Below, piece by piece: positions 18,762-27,332 of a DNA stretch of 64,000 bases. A program made the translations under genes and the position numbers. The stretch is from Comamonadaceae bacterium OS-1 (GTDB taxonomy: Bacteria; Pseudomonadota; Gammaproteobacteria; Burkholderiales; Burkholderiaceae_C): assembly GCA_027923965.1 (NCBI GenBank), contig AP026969.1, positions 2,108,001 to 2,172,000 of the forward strand, in the 5' to 3' direction. The notes beneath the pieces are model-generated. The model saw only the letters and a program-made list of their open reading frames with translations. It was not told the DNA's origin and did not search any database. Positions within the stretch are counted from its first letter, which is position 1. Every line of letters starts with the position of its first letter.

Positions 18762-20138
18762 ATGGACCGCAGAACTTTTTTCGGCAGCGCAGCCCTTTCC
18801 GCAGTGGCAGCCGCCAGCGTCAGCAAAGTGGCCCTCGCCGCCCTGCCCGAGCCGGTGACCGCCACCACGCCCGCCACCGCCCCGCCGCTGGTGCCAACCA
18901 CGGGCCGCCCCTACAACCCCGTGGTCACGCTCAACGGCTGGACCTGCCCCTGGCGCATGAACGCCGGAGTGAAAGAGTTCCACCTGGTAGCCGAGCCCGT
19001 GGTGCGCGAAATCGCCCCGGGCATGCAGGCCACGCTGTGGGGCTACAACGGCCAGTCGCCCGGCCCCACCATCGAGGTCGTGGAAGGCGACCGCGTGCGC
19101 ATCTTCGTCACCAACCGCCTGCCCGAGCACACGACCGTCCACTGGCATGGTCAGCGCTTGCCCAACGGCATGGACGGCGTGGGCGGCCTGACCCAGCCGC
19201 AGATCCCGGTGGGCAAGACTTTCGTCTACGAGTTTGTGGCGCGCCGCCCCGGCACCTTCATGTACCACCCGCATGCCGACGAAATGGTGCAAATGGCCAT
19301 GGGCATGATGGGCTTCTGGGTAACGCATCCCAGGGCCAAAACGCCTTTGGTTGCCGAGGTGCAGCGCGATTTCTGCTTTCTGCTCAATGCCTATGACATC
19401 AGCCCGGGTAGCACCACGCCCCGGCCCAACACCATGCTGGACCAGAACCTGTGGACCTGGAACAGCCGGGCCTTCCCCGGCATCGACAGCCTGAACGTGC
19501 GCCAGGGCGACCAGGTGCGCATCCGCGTCGGCAACCTGACGATGACCAACCACCCCATCCACCTGCACGGCCATGAATTTGTGGTCACCGGCACCGACGG
19601 CGGCCCGGTCCCCCCCAGCGCCCGCTGGCCCGAGGTGACCACCGACATCGCGGTGGGCCAGATGCGGCAGATCGAGTTTGTGGCCAATGAACCCGGCGAC
19701 TGGGCCCTGCACTGCCACAAAAGCCACCACACCATGAACCCCATGGGCCACACCGTGCCCAACATGATTGGAGTGGACCACCGGGGCCTGGTGCAAAAGA
19801 TCCAGAAACTGGTGCCCGACTACATGCTGATGGGCGAGCGCGGCATGGCCGACATGGGCGAGATGCAAATGCCCATCCCCGACCAGACCCTGCCCATGAT
19901 GACCGGCACCGGCCCCTACGGCCCCATCGAGATGGGCGGCATGTTCACCACCCTCAAGGTACGCAAGGACCAGCAACCGGGCGGCTACAGCGACCCCGGG
20001 GCCTACCCGCAACCACCGGGCACGCGGGCGTTTGAATGGACCGGCAGCCTGGCCGAGCCCGCACGCCCCGCGGCCGTGGCCCCCGTCGATGCGCTGCAGG
20101 TGCACAAACCTGGCGCAGGAGCCCACAGTAGCCATTGA
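18762..20138 (+). CDS. Tat-exported multicopper oxidase (copper resistance)
   Basis: A 458-residue multicopper oxidase. The N-terminus MDRRTFFGSAALSAVAAAS is a twin-arginine signal, expected for a cofactor-loaded periplasmic enzyme. All copper-site motifs are intact: HWHG at 127-130, HPH at 169-171, HPIHLHG at 264-270, and HCHKSHH at 317-323 with Cys318 as type-1 ligand and Met328 as likely axial ligand. It lacks the long Met-rich insert of classical CopA, but residues about 345-385 are Met-rich (MADMGEMQM, LPMMTG, EMGGMF). The expected role is oxidation of Cu(I) in the periplasm. Copy D of the dispersed element begins just after its stop. Confidence 0.93.
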   Translation: MDRRTFFGSAALSAVAAASVSKVALAALPEPVTATTPATAPPLVPTTGRPYNPVVTLNGWTCPWRMNAGVKEFHLVAEPVVREIAPGMQATLWGYNGQSPGPTIEVVEGDRVRIFVTNRLPEHTTVHWHGQRLPNGMDGVGGLTQPQIPVGKTFVYEFVARRPGTFMYHPHADEMVQMAMGMMGFWVTHPRAKTPLVAEVQRDFCFLLNAYDISPGSTTPRPNTMLDQNLWTWNSRAFPGIDSLNVRQGDQVRIRVGNLTMTNHPIHLHGHEFVVTGTDGGPVPPSARWPEVTTDIAVGQMRQIEFVANEPGDWALHCHKSHHTMNPMGHTVPNMIGVDHRGLVQKIQKLVPDYMLMGERGMADMGEMQMPIPDQTLPMMTGTGPYGPIEMGGMFTTLKVRKDQQPGGYSDPGAYPQPPGTRAFEWTGSLAEPARPAAVAPVDALQVHKPGAGAHSSH

Positions 20139-20139
20139 G

Positions 20140-20202
20140 GCAATTGCTCTCAAATTCGCAGCTGCTCACGCTCATGGAATAAGCACGAGAGCTCGATTTT
20201 CT
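20140..20202 (+). repeat. dispersed palindromic element, copy D
   Basis: GCAATTGCT, AGCTGCTCACGCTCAT and ATAAGCACGAGAGCT followed by a T-rich run. It begins 2 bases after the multicopper oxidase stop in the same orientation, so the transcript would carry a hairpin followed by T tract. Confidence 0.75.
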
Positions 20203-20229
20203 TTAAATTTTGAATCCTGGAAAAACACC

Positions 20230-20724
20230 ATGCAAAAAAGCACCCTGTCCCTGATCGCCACCCTCCTCGCCACCACCAGCGCCCTGGCTTTGGCCCACGG
20301 CGATGCCACCCACGCCAAAGCCGCTGGCCCTGTAAAAATGGAACAAAAGGCCTGGGGCATTGCGGGCAACCCTAAAAAGGTCAACCGCACCATCACCTTC
20401 ACCATGACCGATGCCATGCGCTTCGACCCCAGCCAGATCACGGTGAAGCAGGGCGAAACCATCCGGTTCGTCATCCAAAACGGCGGCGGCATGCTGCACG
20501 AAATGGTCATCGGCACCCCCCAGGATCTGGACGAGCACGCCGCGCTGATGGTCAAGTTTCCCAACATGGAGCACGACGAGCCCTACATGGCCCATGTCGG
20601 CGCAGGCAAAACCAGCGAAATCGTCTGGAACTTCAACCAGGCGGGCAGCTTTGACTTTGCCTGCCTGATCGCCGGGCATTACCAGGCCGGCATGCGCGGC
20701 AAGATCACCGTCGCGGCTAAATAA
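20230..20724 (+). CDS. periplasmic cupredoxin-like copper protein
   Basis: A 164-residue protein. ATG 20230 gives a standard signal peptide ending SALALAHG. The cupredoxin domain (about 50-164) has RTITFTMTDAMRFDPSQITVKQGETIRF, the His-containing strand MLHEMVIG, and the C-terminal ligand loop FACLIAGHYQAGM with Cys, His and Met, so a type-1 copper site looks complete. It is Met/His-rich like partner proteins that hand copper to multicopper oxidases. Position between the oxidase and a CusF-like gene supports a periplasmic copper-carrier role. Confidence 0.87.
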   Translation: MQKSTLSLIATLLATTSALALAHGDATHAKAAGPVKMEQKAWGIAGNPKKVNRTITFTMTDAMRFDPSQITVKQGETIRFVIQNGGGMLHEMVIGTPQDLDEHAALMVKFPNMEHDEPYMAHVGAGKTSEIVWNFNQAGSFDFACLIAGHYQAGMRGKITVAAK

Positions 20725-20739
20725 ACCCAAGGAACCACC

Positions 20740-21048
20740 ATGCGTACCATCACCACCGCTCTCAAAGCCCTGGCCATCGCCGCCATCAGCACTGCCGCCC
20801 TGGCCCAGGCCACTCTGCCCTACACCGACGGCGAAGTCCGTAAAGTCGACCTGTCGGCCCAGAAAATCACCCTCCAGCACGGCGAGATCAAGAACCTGGA
20901 CATGCCGCCCATGCGCATGGTGTTCCAGGTCAAAAAGCCGGCCCTGCTGGAGGGCGTGAAAGCGGGCGACAAGGTGAGGTTCACCGCCGAGCAGATCAAC
21001 GGCGCGCTGGTGGTCACCGATCTCCAGCCTGCGCCAGCGTCTCAATGA
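20740..21048 (+). CDS. CusF-like periplasmic copper chaperone
   Basis: A 102-residue protein with signal peptide (ending TAALAQ) and a small OB-fold. Alignment by eye with E. coli CusF places KITLQHGEIKNLDMPPMRMVF over the metal-binding strand: the His and both Met ligands (CusF His36, Met47, Met49) are kept, while the cation-pi Trp44 is replaced by Met. It should bind Cu(I) or Ag(I). The 3' end overlaps the convergent regulator gene by 35 bases. It is the last gene of the copper operon. Confidence 0.88.
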   Translation: MRTITTALKALAIAAISTAALAQATLPYTDGEVRKVDLSAQKITLQHGEIKNLDMPPMRMVFQVKKPALLEGVKAGDKVRFTAEQINGALVVTDLQPAPASQ

Positions 21049-21430
21049 TCGGGCACGGCAGCTCCTTGCCGGTGTGTTCGCAGCTGTCGATCAGGTGCGA
21101 CAGCGCCTGCTGCATGCGCTGCAGGTCGGCCAGCCGGGTGCGGATCTCGTCCAGCCGCTGGCCCGCAATCTGCCGGATGGCGTGGCGGTCCAGGCCGTCC
21201 TCCAGCGACAGCAGCTCGGCCACCTCGTCCAGCGAAAAGCCCAGCTCCTGCGCCCGCTTGATGAAGCGGATGCGCTGGCCCAGCGCCGCCGGGTAATGCC
21301 GGTAGGCCCCGCGAGCCTCGGGCACCGGCAGCAGGCCGCGCTGTTGGTAGTAGCGGATGGTTTCCACTCCGACCCCGGCGGCTTTCGCCAGCTTGCCGAT
21401 GGTCAGGGTGGCGGTGGGAGTGGTATCCAT
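21014..21430 (-). CDS. MerR-family metal-responsive regulator
   Basis: A 138-residue MerR protein. The winged helix is TIGKLAKAAGVGVETIRYYQQRGLL; a long dimer coil follows (about 85-115), then a metal loop with Cys117 and Cys126 (CEHTGKELPC). Positions 117 and 126 equal two of the three mercury ligands of Tn501 MerR (82, 117, 126), but position 82 is Arg rather than Cys. Monovalent-metal sensors such as CueR lack that third Cys (Ser instead), so Cu(I)/Ag(I) sensing is more likely than Hg or Zn. ATG 21430 is the start that begins just outside the operator at 21452-21483. Confidence 0.85.
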   Translation of the reverse strand: MDTTPTATLTIGKLAKAAGVGVETIRYYQQRGLLPVPEARGAYRHYPAALGQRIRFIKRAQELGFSLDEVAELLSLEDGLDRHAIRQIAGQRLDEIRTRLADLQRMQQALSHLIDSCEHTGKELPCPIIETLAQAGDR

Positions 21431-21451
21431 CAAAAATCTTTCAAAAATCAC

Positions 21452-21483
21452 TTGACTCTGGGGTGGACTACGGAGTCTATGCT
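21452..21483 (+). promoter_or_regulatory. MerR-type operator-promoter driving the P1B ATPase gene
   Basis: A -35 TTGACT and a -10 TATGCT are separated by 20 bases, the over-long spacer that MerR proteins correct by twisting DNA. The spacer and -35 edge hold the imperfect dyad ACTCTG...CGGAGT. The layout is very close to the E. coli zntA promoter as I recall it. It lies between the divergent regulator (start 21430) and the ATPase gene (start 21513). Confidence 0.85.
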
Positions 21484-21512
21484 CCACCTATAGAGTTTGC
21501 AAAGGAGCCTCC

Positions 21513-23792
21513 ATGAAAGACCCTGTCTGTGGCATGACTGTGACCGAAAAGTCTGCCCACGCTCATCCCTACTTGGGTCATAGCTACTATTTTTGCAGTG
21601 CAGGCTGCAAGACCAAGTTTTCCGCCAACCCGCAGAAGTACCTCGCTCCACCAGAGCCCAGCCCGGCACCCGCAGTGGCCGGGGCCATCTACACCTGCCC
21701 CATGCACCCCGAGGTGCGGCAAGACCATCCCGGCAGCTGCCCGCATTGCGGCATGGCGCTGGAGCCGGAAATGCCCAGCCTGGACGAGGCCGAAAACCCC
21801 GAGTTGGTGGACTTTCGCCATCGCTTCTGGTGGACCTTGCCGCTCAGCGTGGCGGTGATGGTGCTGGCCATGTTGGGGCACCGCCTGCAGTGGTTCGACA
21901 TGCAGGTGCAAAGCTGGATTGAGATGACCCTGAGCCTGCCGGTAGTGTTGTGGGCGGGTGCGCCGTTTTTTGTGCGCGGCTGGCAGTCGCTGCGCCACCG
22001 CAGCCCGAATATGTGGACGCTGATCAGTCTGGGTACGGGCGCGGCATTTGTCTACAGCCTGGTGGCCACACTGGCACCGCAGGTGTTTCCGGCATCGTTT
22101 ATGTCCATGGGCCGGGTGGCGGTGTACTTCGAGGCGGCGGCGACGATCATTTCGCTCACGCTGCTGGGCCAGTTGCTGGAGCTCAAGGCCCGCTCGCAGA
22201 CCTCAGCGGCCATCCGGTCCCTGCTGGGCCTGGCCCCCAAGACCGCCCGCCGCATCGCCGACGACGGCAGCGAGGCCGACATTCCGCTCACCCACGTGCA
22301 CATCGGCGATCGCCTGCGGGTGCGCCCTGGCGAAAAAGTACCGGTAGACGGTGTGGTGCTGGACGGCAGCAGCGCGGTAGACGAATCCATGCTGACCGGC
22401 GAGCCCATGCCTGTCACTAAGCGCAGCGGCGACAAGCTGATTGGTGCCACGCTCAACACCACGGGTGCGCTCACCATGCAGGCCGAGCGGGTGGGCTCCG
22501 GCACCATGCTGTCGCAAATCGTGCAAATGGTGGTGCAGGCGCAGCGCTCCAAAGCGCCGATGCAGCGCATGGCCGACAGCGTGGCGGGCTACTTTGTGGG
22601 GGCGGTGGTGTCCATCGCCGTGTTGACCCTGATCGCCTGGGGAATCTTCGGCCCCGCACCCAGCTGGAGCTACGGCCTGATCAACGCGGTGGCCGTGCTC
22701 ATCATCGCCTGCCCCTGCGCGCTGGGCCTGGCCACGCCCATGTCCATCATGGTGGCAACAGGCCGTGGTGCCACCCAGGGCGTGCTGTTCCGCGATGCGG
22801 CGGCCATTGAGAACTTCCGCCAGATCGACACCTTGATCGTCGACAAAACCGGCACGCTGACCGAAGGCAAGCCGGTGTTCCACAGCGCCCTGGCCCTGCC
22901 GGGCTTCGATACCGATGGCGTGCTGCGCCTGGCCGCCAGCCTGGACCAGGGCAGCGAGCACCCATTGGCCGATGCCATCGTCCGTGCCGCCCGCAGCCAA
23001 GGCCTGGCCCTGGCCCCCGTGGAGGGCTTTACATCGGCCAGCGGCATCGGCGTGCAAGGCCAGGTGGACGGGCATGCGCTGGCGCTGGGCAATACCGTGT
23101 TGCTGCAGCAAATGGGCATCTCGGTGGCCGCGCTGGAGGCGCAGGCCGAAACCTTACGCAGCCAAGGTGCCAGCGTGATTTACCTGGCGGTCGATGGCCG
23201 CTTAACAGGCATGCTGGCCGTTGCCGACCCCATCAAGGCCAGCACCGCCGAAGCCCTGGCCGCCTTGACCGCTGCAGGCATCCGCATCGTGATGGCCACC
23301 GGCGACGGTGTCGGCACCGCGCAGGCCGTGGCCCAGCAGCTGGGTATCACCGAGGTGCATGGCGAAGTCCAGCCCGCCGACAAGCTGGCCCTGGTGGTGC
23401 GGCTGCAAAAAGAGGGCCGCAAAGTGGCCATGGCGGGCGACGGCATCAACGATGCCCCGGCGCTGGCCCAGGCTGACGTGGGTATCGCCATGGGTACCGG
23501 TACCGACGTGGCCATGCACAGCGCGCAGGTCACGCTGGTGAAGGGCGATTTGCGCGGCATCGCCACGGCGCGGGCCTTGTCCCAGGCCACCATGGCCAAT
23601 ATGCGGCAGAACCTGGGTTTTGCCTTTGTCTACAACGCGCTGGGCGTGCCGCTGGCTGCGGGCGTGCTGTTTCCCTGGACCGGCTGGCTGCTGTCGCCCA
23701 TGGTAGCGGCCCTGGCCATGAGCCTGAGTTCGGCCTCGGTCATCACCAACGCCCTGCGCCTGCGCCACGCGAAAATAAATACACACGGATAG
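21513..23792 (+). CDS. copA: copper/heavy-metal-exporting P1B-type ATPase with YHS and metal-binding N-terminal modules
   Basis: A 759-residue P1B ATPase. The N-terminus is not the usual HMA domain: residues 1-40 are a YHS module (DPVCGM, FCSAGC), and 60-85 a heavy-metal-binding domain ([17 protein letters not shown]). The core has the TGEP actuator loop near 295, the membrane CPC motif at 400-402 (Cu(I)/Ag(I) type), the phosphorylated DKTGT at 444-448, and [10 protein letters not shown]. It exports Cu(I) or Ag(I) from the cytosol. The MerR-type promoter lies directly upstream and the HMA-bearing gene starts 3 bases after its stop. Confidence 0.95.
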   Translation: MKDPVCGMTVTEKSAHAHPYLGHSYYFCSAGCKTKFSANPQKYLAPPEPSPAPAVAGAIYTCPMHPEVRQDHPGSCPHCGMALEPEMPSLDEAENPELVDFRHRFWWTLPLSVAVMVLAMLGHRLQWFDMQVQSWIEMTLSLPVVLWAGAPFFVRGWQSLRHRSPNMWTLISLGTGAAFVYSLVATLAPQVFPASFMSMGRVAVYFEAAATIISLTLLGQLLELKARSQTSAAIRSLLGLAPKTARRIADDGSEADIPLTHVHIGDRLRVRPGEKVPVDGVVLDGSSAVDESMLTGEPMPVTKRSGDKLIGATLNTTGALTMQAERVGSGTMLSQIVQMVVQAQRSKAPMQRMADSVAGYFVGAVVSIAVLTLIAWGIFGPAPSWSYGLINAVAVLIIACPCALGLATPMSIMVATGRGATQGVLFRDAAAIENFRQIDTLIVDKTGTLTEGKPVFHSALALPGFDTDGVLRLAASLDQGSEHPLADAIVRAARSQGLALAPVEGFTSASGIGVQGQVDGHALALGNTVLLQQMGISVAALEAQAETLRSQGASVIYLAVDGRLTGMLAVADPIKASTAEALAALTAAGIRIVMATGDGVGTAQAVAQQLGITEVHGEVQPADKLALVVRLQKEGRKVAMAGDGINDAPALAQADVGIAMGTGTDVAMHSAQVTLVKGDLRGIATARALSQATMANMRQNLGFAFVYNALGVPLAAGVLFPWTGWLLSPMVAALAMSLSSASVITNALRLRHAKINTHG

Positions 23793-23795
23793 GCT

Positions 23796-24497
23796 ATGAA
23801 GACCATGACTACTTTTGAAATCACCGGCATGACCTGCGGCGGCTGCGTCAAGCGCGTACAAGCCAAACTGGAAGCCGTCGTCCCCGGCGTGCAGGTCCAA
23901 CTCACGCCTCCCCAGGCCACGGTGCCGGGCCCTGCCGATGTGGCCGCCCTGCAAGCCGCGCTGGCGGGCAGCCACTACGCCATCACAGCACCCGCCGTGG
24001 TCGACCCACCACCCGCTGTGGCTCCCAGCTGGTTCGCCACCTACCGCCCGCTGTTGCTCATCCTGGCCTACATCCTGGGGGCGAGCCTGCTACTGCAGGG
24101 CGCACAGGTCAGCGCCATGGGCACCATGCACTACTTCATGGCCGGGTTTTTTTTGGTATTTTCGTTCTTCAAACTGCTGGACGTGCGCGCCTTTGCCGAT
24201 GCCTATGCGGGCTACGACCTGCTGGCGCGGCGCTGGCGGCCCTGGGGCTTTATCTACCCGTTTGTGGAGCTGGCGCTGGGCGTGGCCTATGTGGCCCACT
24301 TCCAGCCGGTGCTGACCAACGCGGTGACGCTGGTGGTAATGGGCTTCTCGGCCATTGGTGTGATCGGTGCGGTGCTAAACAAGCGCAGCATCCGCTGTGC
24401 CTGCCTGGGCACGGTATTCCAGCTGCCCATGTCCACCGTCACCATCATCGAAGACGTGGGCATGGTGCTGATGGCCGCTATGGCGCTAGTGTTGTAG
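23796..24497 (+). CDS. HMA domain fused to MauE/DoxX-like membrane protein
   Basis: A 233-residue fusion. Residues 5-65 are a heavy-metal-associated domain with the Cu(I)-binding GMTCGGC. After a Pro-rich linker (ALLWAYS cytosolic by topology) come four hydrophobic segments, starting PLLLILAYILGASLLL, resembling the MauE/DoxX family of small redox-linked membrane proteins. Between the last two helices is RCACLG, a Cys pair likely to be redox-active or metal-binding. It is co-transcribed with copA (3-base gap), so it probably gives the ATPase its missing HMA donor or moves copper or electrons at the membrane. Precise activity unknown. Confidence 0.75.
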   Translation: MKTMTTFEITGMTCGGCVKRVQAKLEAVVPGVQVQLTPPQATVPGPADVAALQAALAGSHYAITAPAVVDPPPAVAPSWFATYRPLLLILAYILGASLLLQGAQVSAMGTMHYFMAGFFLVFSFFKLLDVRAFADAYAGYDLLARRWRPWGFIYPFVELALGVAYVAHFQPVLTNAVTLVVMGFSAIGVIGAVLNKRSIRCACLGTVFQLPMSTVTIIEDVGMVLMAAMALVL

Positions 24498-25157
24498 CTA
24501 CCAGGTGCCTTTGGGCTTGCGGGCCCGCACGGCGGCGGAGACCATCTCCACCGTCGCAGCGCGGTTGGCTTTCTGGGCGAAGTCGATGGCGGTGAGGTTC
24601 TTCTGGTTCTTCAGCAGCGGGTCGGCACCTTCGTCCAGCAGCAGCTTGACGGCATCGTCGCTGCCGTACTGCGCGGCCATCATCAGGGGGGTGCTACCGT
24701 TGGGCGAAGCCGCGTCGATGTAGGCAAAGTTCTCCAGCAGCAGGCGCATGACGTCCACATGGCCGTGGGTAGCGGCGTAGTGCAGCGGGGTCCAGCCGGT
24801 CTTGTTGACATCCGCGCCCTTGGCGATGAGCTGGGTGCAAATGTCCAGCTCGCCCTGCAGCGCGGCGATCATCAGCGGACTCTCGTCCTGGGCGGTGCGG
24901 GTTTCGGTCTTGATCTTGGGCCAGGCCAGCAGCGCGTTGGCGGCTTTGAAGTTTTCGCCTTTCAGCGCCAGGTACAGGCCCGAGCGGCCCTGCGCATCGG
25001 TGGTGTTGCCGTCAAAACCGCGTTGCAGCAGCGACTGGATCTCGCCGCCATTGTCGCGCTGCACAGCGGTAAAGAAGTCGTCGAACGAACCCGCCTGTGC
25101 GGCATTAAAACCCATTAGAACAATAAGATAGACGGTTTTCTTGAAGTGCTTTATCAC
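24498..25157 (-). CDS. secreted ankyrin-repeat protein
   Basis: A 219-residue protein starting at a GTG that overlaps the tatD stop (GTGA). The N-terminus has a signal peptide (KHFKKTVYLIVLMGFNAAQA). About five ankyrin repeats follow, seen as DESPLMIAALQGELDICTQLIAKGADVN, WTPLHYAATHGHVDVMRLLLEN and STPLMMAAQYGSDDAVKLLLDEGADP (each a separate repeat). It probably binds a protein partner in the periplasm; ankyrin proteins of this type sometimes inhibit or guard periplasmic enzymes. It converges with the HMA-MauE gene with no space between. Confidence 0.85.
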   Translation of the reverse strand: MIKHFKKTVYLIVLMGFNAAQAGSFDDFFTAVQRDNGGEIQSLLQRGFDGNTTDAQGRSGLYLALKGENFKAANALLAWPKIKTETRTAQDESPLMIAALQGELDICTQLIAKGADVNKTGWTPLHYAATHGHVDVMRLLLENFAYIDAASPNGSTPLMMAAQYGSDDAVKLLLDEGADPLLKNQKNLTAIDFAQKANRAATVEMVSAAVRARKPKGTW

Positions 25158-25948
25158 GATAGAACTCCGCGAAACAGGCGGTCGAAATTGGCGCTGGTGG
25201 TGTGCGCCACCTCTTCGACCGACAGCTTTTTGATGTCTGCCACCTGCTTGGCGACATACGGCACATAGGCAGGCGTATTGGTCTTGCCGCGGAACGGCAT
25301 GGGTGCCAGGTAGGGGCTGTCGGTCTCGATCAGCAGGCGGTCCATGGGCACAAAGGCGGCCACATCGCGGATGTCCTGGGCGGTCTTGAAGGTCAGAATG
25401 CCCGAGAACGAAATGTAAAAACCCAGGTCCAGCGCGGCACGGGCCACGGCCTGGGTTTCGGTGAAACAATGGAAAACGCCGCCCGCGCTGCCGGGCGAGC
25501 CATCCTCGCCCAGCTCGCGCAGGATGGCGATGGTGTCGTCGGACGCACTGCGGGTGTGGATCACCAGCGGCTTGTCCACCTGGCGGGCGGCGCGGATGTG
25601 GGTGCGAAAGCGCGCACGCTGCCATTCCATGTCGGCCACGCTGCGTTCGCCCAGGCGGTAGTAGTCCAGCCCGGTCTCGCCAATGCCCACCACGCGGGGC
25701 AAGGCCGAGCGCTGCAGCAAATCCTCCAGCGTGGGCTCTTGCACGTCGTCGTTGTCGGGGTGCACGCCCACCGTGGCCCAGAAGTTGTCATAGCCGGTGG
25801 CCAGGGCATGCACGTCGGCAAATTCCTCCAGCGTGGTGCAGATGCACAGGGCGCGGGTCACCTGGGCCTCGGCCATGGCGGTGCGGATGGCGGGCAGGTT
25901 GGCTACCAGGTTGGGGTAGCTGAGGTGGCAATGGGAATCGGTAAACAT
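25154..25948 (-). CDS. tatD: TatD-family metal-dependent hydrolase/DNase
   Basis: A 264-residue TIM-barrel hydrolase. Metal ligands are in MFTDSHCHL at the start, GIGETGLDYYR, the His of VIHTRSA, and the Asp of LIETDSPYLAP; HCFTETQ is the family's barrel motif. TatD proteins are 3'-5' DNA/RNA exonucleases or D-aminoacyl-tRNA deacylase relatives (YcfH/TatD subgroup). In this order after tmk-holB-pilZ it corresponds to ycfH of E. coli. Confidence 0.93.
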   Translation of the reverse strand: MFTDSHCHLSYPNLVANLPAIRTAMAEAQVTRALCICTTLEEFADVHALATGYDNFWATVGVHPDNDDVQEPTLEDLLQRSALPRVVGIGETGLDYYRLGERSVADMEWQRARFRTHIRAARQVDKPLVIHTRSASDDTIAILRELGEDGSPGSAGGVFHCFTETQAVARAALDLGFYISFSGILTFKTAQDIRDVAAFVPMDRLLIETDSPYLAPMPFRGKTNTPAYVPYVAKQVADIKKLSVEEVAHTTSANFDRLFRGVLS

Positions 25949-25974
25949 GGCAGCGCGCGAAAGCGCGGAGAGAA

Positions 25975-26334
25975 CTAGATGGTTTGCGTGGGGCGGTCTG
26001 ACGCAAGATGGGGACCCAAGATTTCTTCAATCTTGATCTTCAGCACGCGGGCTTTTTCCTCTTTGGGAAACTGGACGCCCACGCCCTGGGTGCGGTTGCC
26101 CGCGGCGCGGGCAGGCGTGACCCAGGCCACGCGCCCGGCGATGGGGTAGCGCTGGGGGTCGTCCGGCAGGGACAGCAGCACATACACGTCGTCGCCCAGC
26201 TGGTAGTCGCGGGAGGTGGCGATGAACAGGCCGCCCTCGGTGAACATCGGGATGTAAGCCGCGTGCAGCGCGCCTTTTTCCTTGATGGCCAGTTGGATGA
26301 CGCTGGGGCGGGGTGAGGAATGGTTGCTGCTCAT
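25975..26334 (-). CDS. pilZ: PilZ domain protein
   Basis: A 119-residue stand-alone PilZ domain of the type IV pilus PilZ subgroup, identified by MFTEGGLFIATSRDYQLGDDVYVLLSLPD and GRVAWVTP (separate parts). Like P. aeruginosa PilZ it lacks the RxxxR c-di-GMP motif, so it likely works through PilB/FimX-type partners. Its ATG overlaps the holB stop (ATGA); the holB-pilZ-tatD order is conserved in beta- and gammaproteobacteria. Confidence 0.9.
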   Translation of the reverse strand: MSSNHSSPRPSVIQLAIKEKGALHAAYIPMFTEGGLFIATSRDYQLGDDVYVLLSLPDDPQRYPIAGRVAWVTPARAAGNRTQGVGVQFPKEEKARVLKIKIEEILGPHLASDRPTQTI

Positions 26335-27332
26335 GGCCGTGAGTTTAGGACGTTTTGGGCCCGACCCACCAGCGATTCCAGCAGCAGCCCCGCATTGAAG
26401 GGGTGTTCCACCACACGGGCGGTGGCGCTCAGGTCTTTGGACCACTGGGTGAGTGCCGCCACAGCTGGTGCGGCGGGCAGATCGCTGGCCGCAAAAAACC
26501 GCGGCGCGGCCCCCATGCGGGCCAGCAGCAGGTCGTGGCAGAGCTTTTGCAAGGCATCGACCACCTGGGCCGGGGCCCAGTCGGCAAACACCGTCAGCGC
26601 GCCCTGCCCCACGGCGCGGGGAATGGCCGACCAGCTCTGCGCGGTGCGCCCGGCGCGCGCCCATTGCAGGGCATTTTCCGGGCGGCTCCCGGCGGCGGCC
26701 AGCAGCACAGTGGCATCGGCAGCAGGCACGCCCTGCGCCTGCAGCCAGGCGGTGGACACATCTTTTTCAGGCCAGACCATGTTGTGGCCCATGCAGCGGC
26801 TGCGGATGGTGGGTAGCAACTGGTGGGCCGCCCCCGTGGCCAGCACAAACTTCACGTCGCCCGGCGGCTCCTCCAGGGTTTTGAGCAGGGCGTTGGCGGT
26901 AATAACGTTCATGCGCTCGGCCGGGTACACCAGCACCGCTTTGCCCCGGCCCCGACCGCTGGTGCGCTGCGCAAACTCCACCGCATCGCGCATGGCTTCC
27001 ACGCGGATTTCCTTGCTGGCCTTGCGCTTTTTGTCGTCGATGTCGGACTGGGCCTTTTCGCCCAGCGGCCAGCCCAGCTCGACCATCATGGCCTCGGGCA
27101 TCAGCAGGCACAGGTCGGCGTGGGCGTGTACTTCAATCGCGTGGCAGCTGGCGCACTGGCCGCAGGCTCCCTGGGCGGTAGGTGTATCGCACAGCCAGGC
27201 ACGCACCAACTCCATGGCCAGCGTGTACTGGCCCAGGCCGCTGGGGCCTTGCAGCAACCAGGCGTGGCCGCGCTGGGCCAGCAGACTGTCGCGCTGCTGC
27301 GCCACCCAGGGGGGCAAAAGGGGGTTGCTCAT
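26331..27332 (-). CDS. holB: DNA polymerase III subunit delta'
   Basis: A 333-residue clamp-loader subunit. The AAA+ core begins [20 protein letters not shown], where the P-loop Lys is replaced (GLGQYT), as is normal for non-hydrolysing delta'. The zinc module is ACGQCASCH; sensor and SRC motif appear as TIRSRC. The start MSNPLLPPW is chosen for its ATGA overlap with tmk. It is shorter at the C-terminus than nothing unusual for the family. Confidence 0.93.
   Translation of the reverse strand: MSNPLLPPWVAQQRDSLLAQRGHAWLLQGPSGLGQYTLAMELVRAWLCDTPTAQGACGQCASCHAIEVHAHADLCLLMPEAMMVELGWPLGEKAQSDIDDKKRKASKEIRVEAMRDAVEFAQRTSGRGRGKAVLVYPAERMNVITANALLKTLEEPPGDVKFVLATGAAHQLLPTIRSRCMGHNMVWPEKDVSTAWLQAQGVPAADATVLLAAAGSRPENALQWARAGRTAQSWSAIPRAVGQGALTVFADWAPAQVVDALQKLCHDLLLARMGAAPRFFAASDLPAAPAVAALTQWSKDLSATARVVEHPFNAGLLLESLVGRAQNVLNSRP

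Noticed and set aside
21550-21600. Element-like CACGCTCAT...AGCTACTATTTTTG in the ATPase YHS module
   Set aside because: The sequence encodes the conserved YHS residues [10 protein letters not shown], so similarity is probably coincidental.
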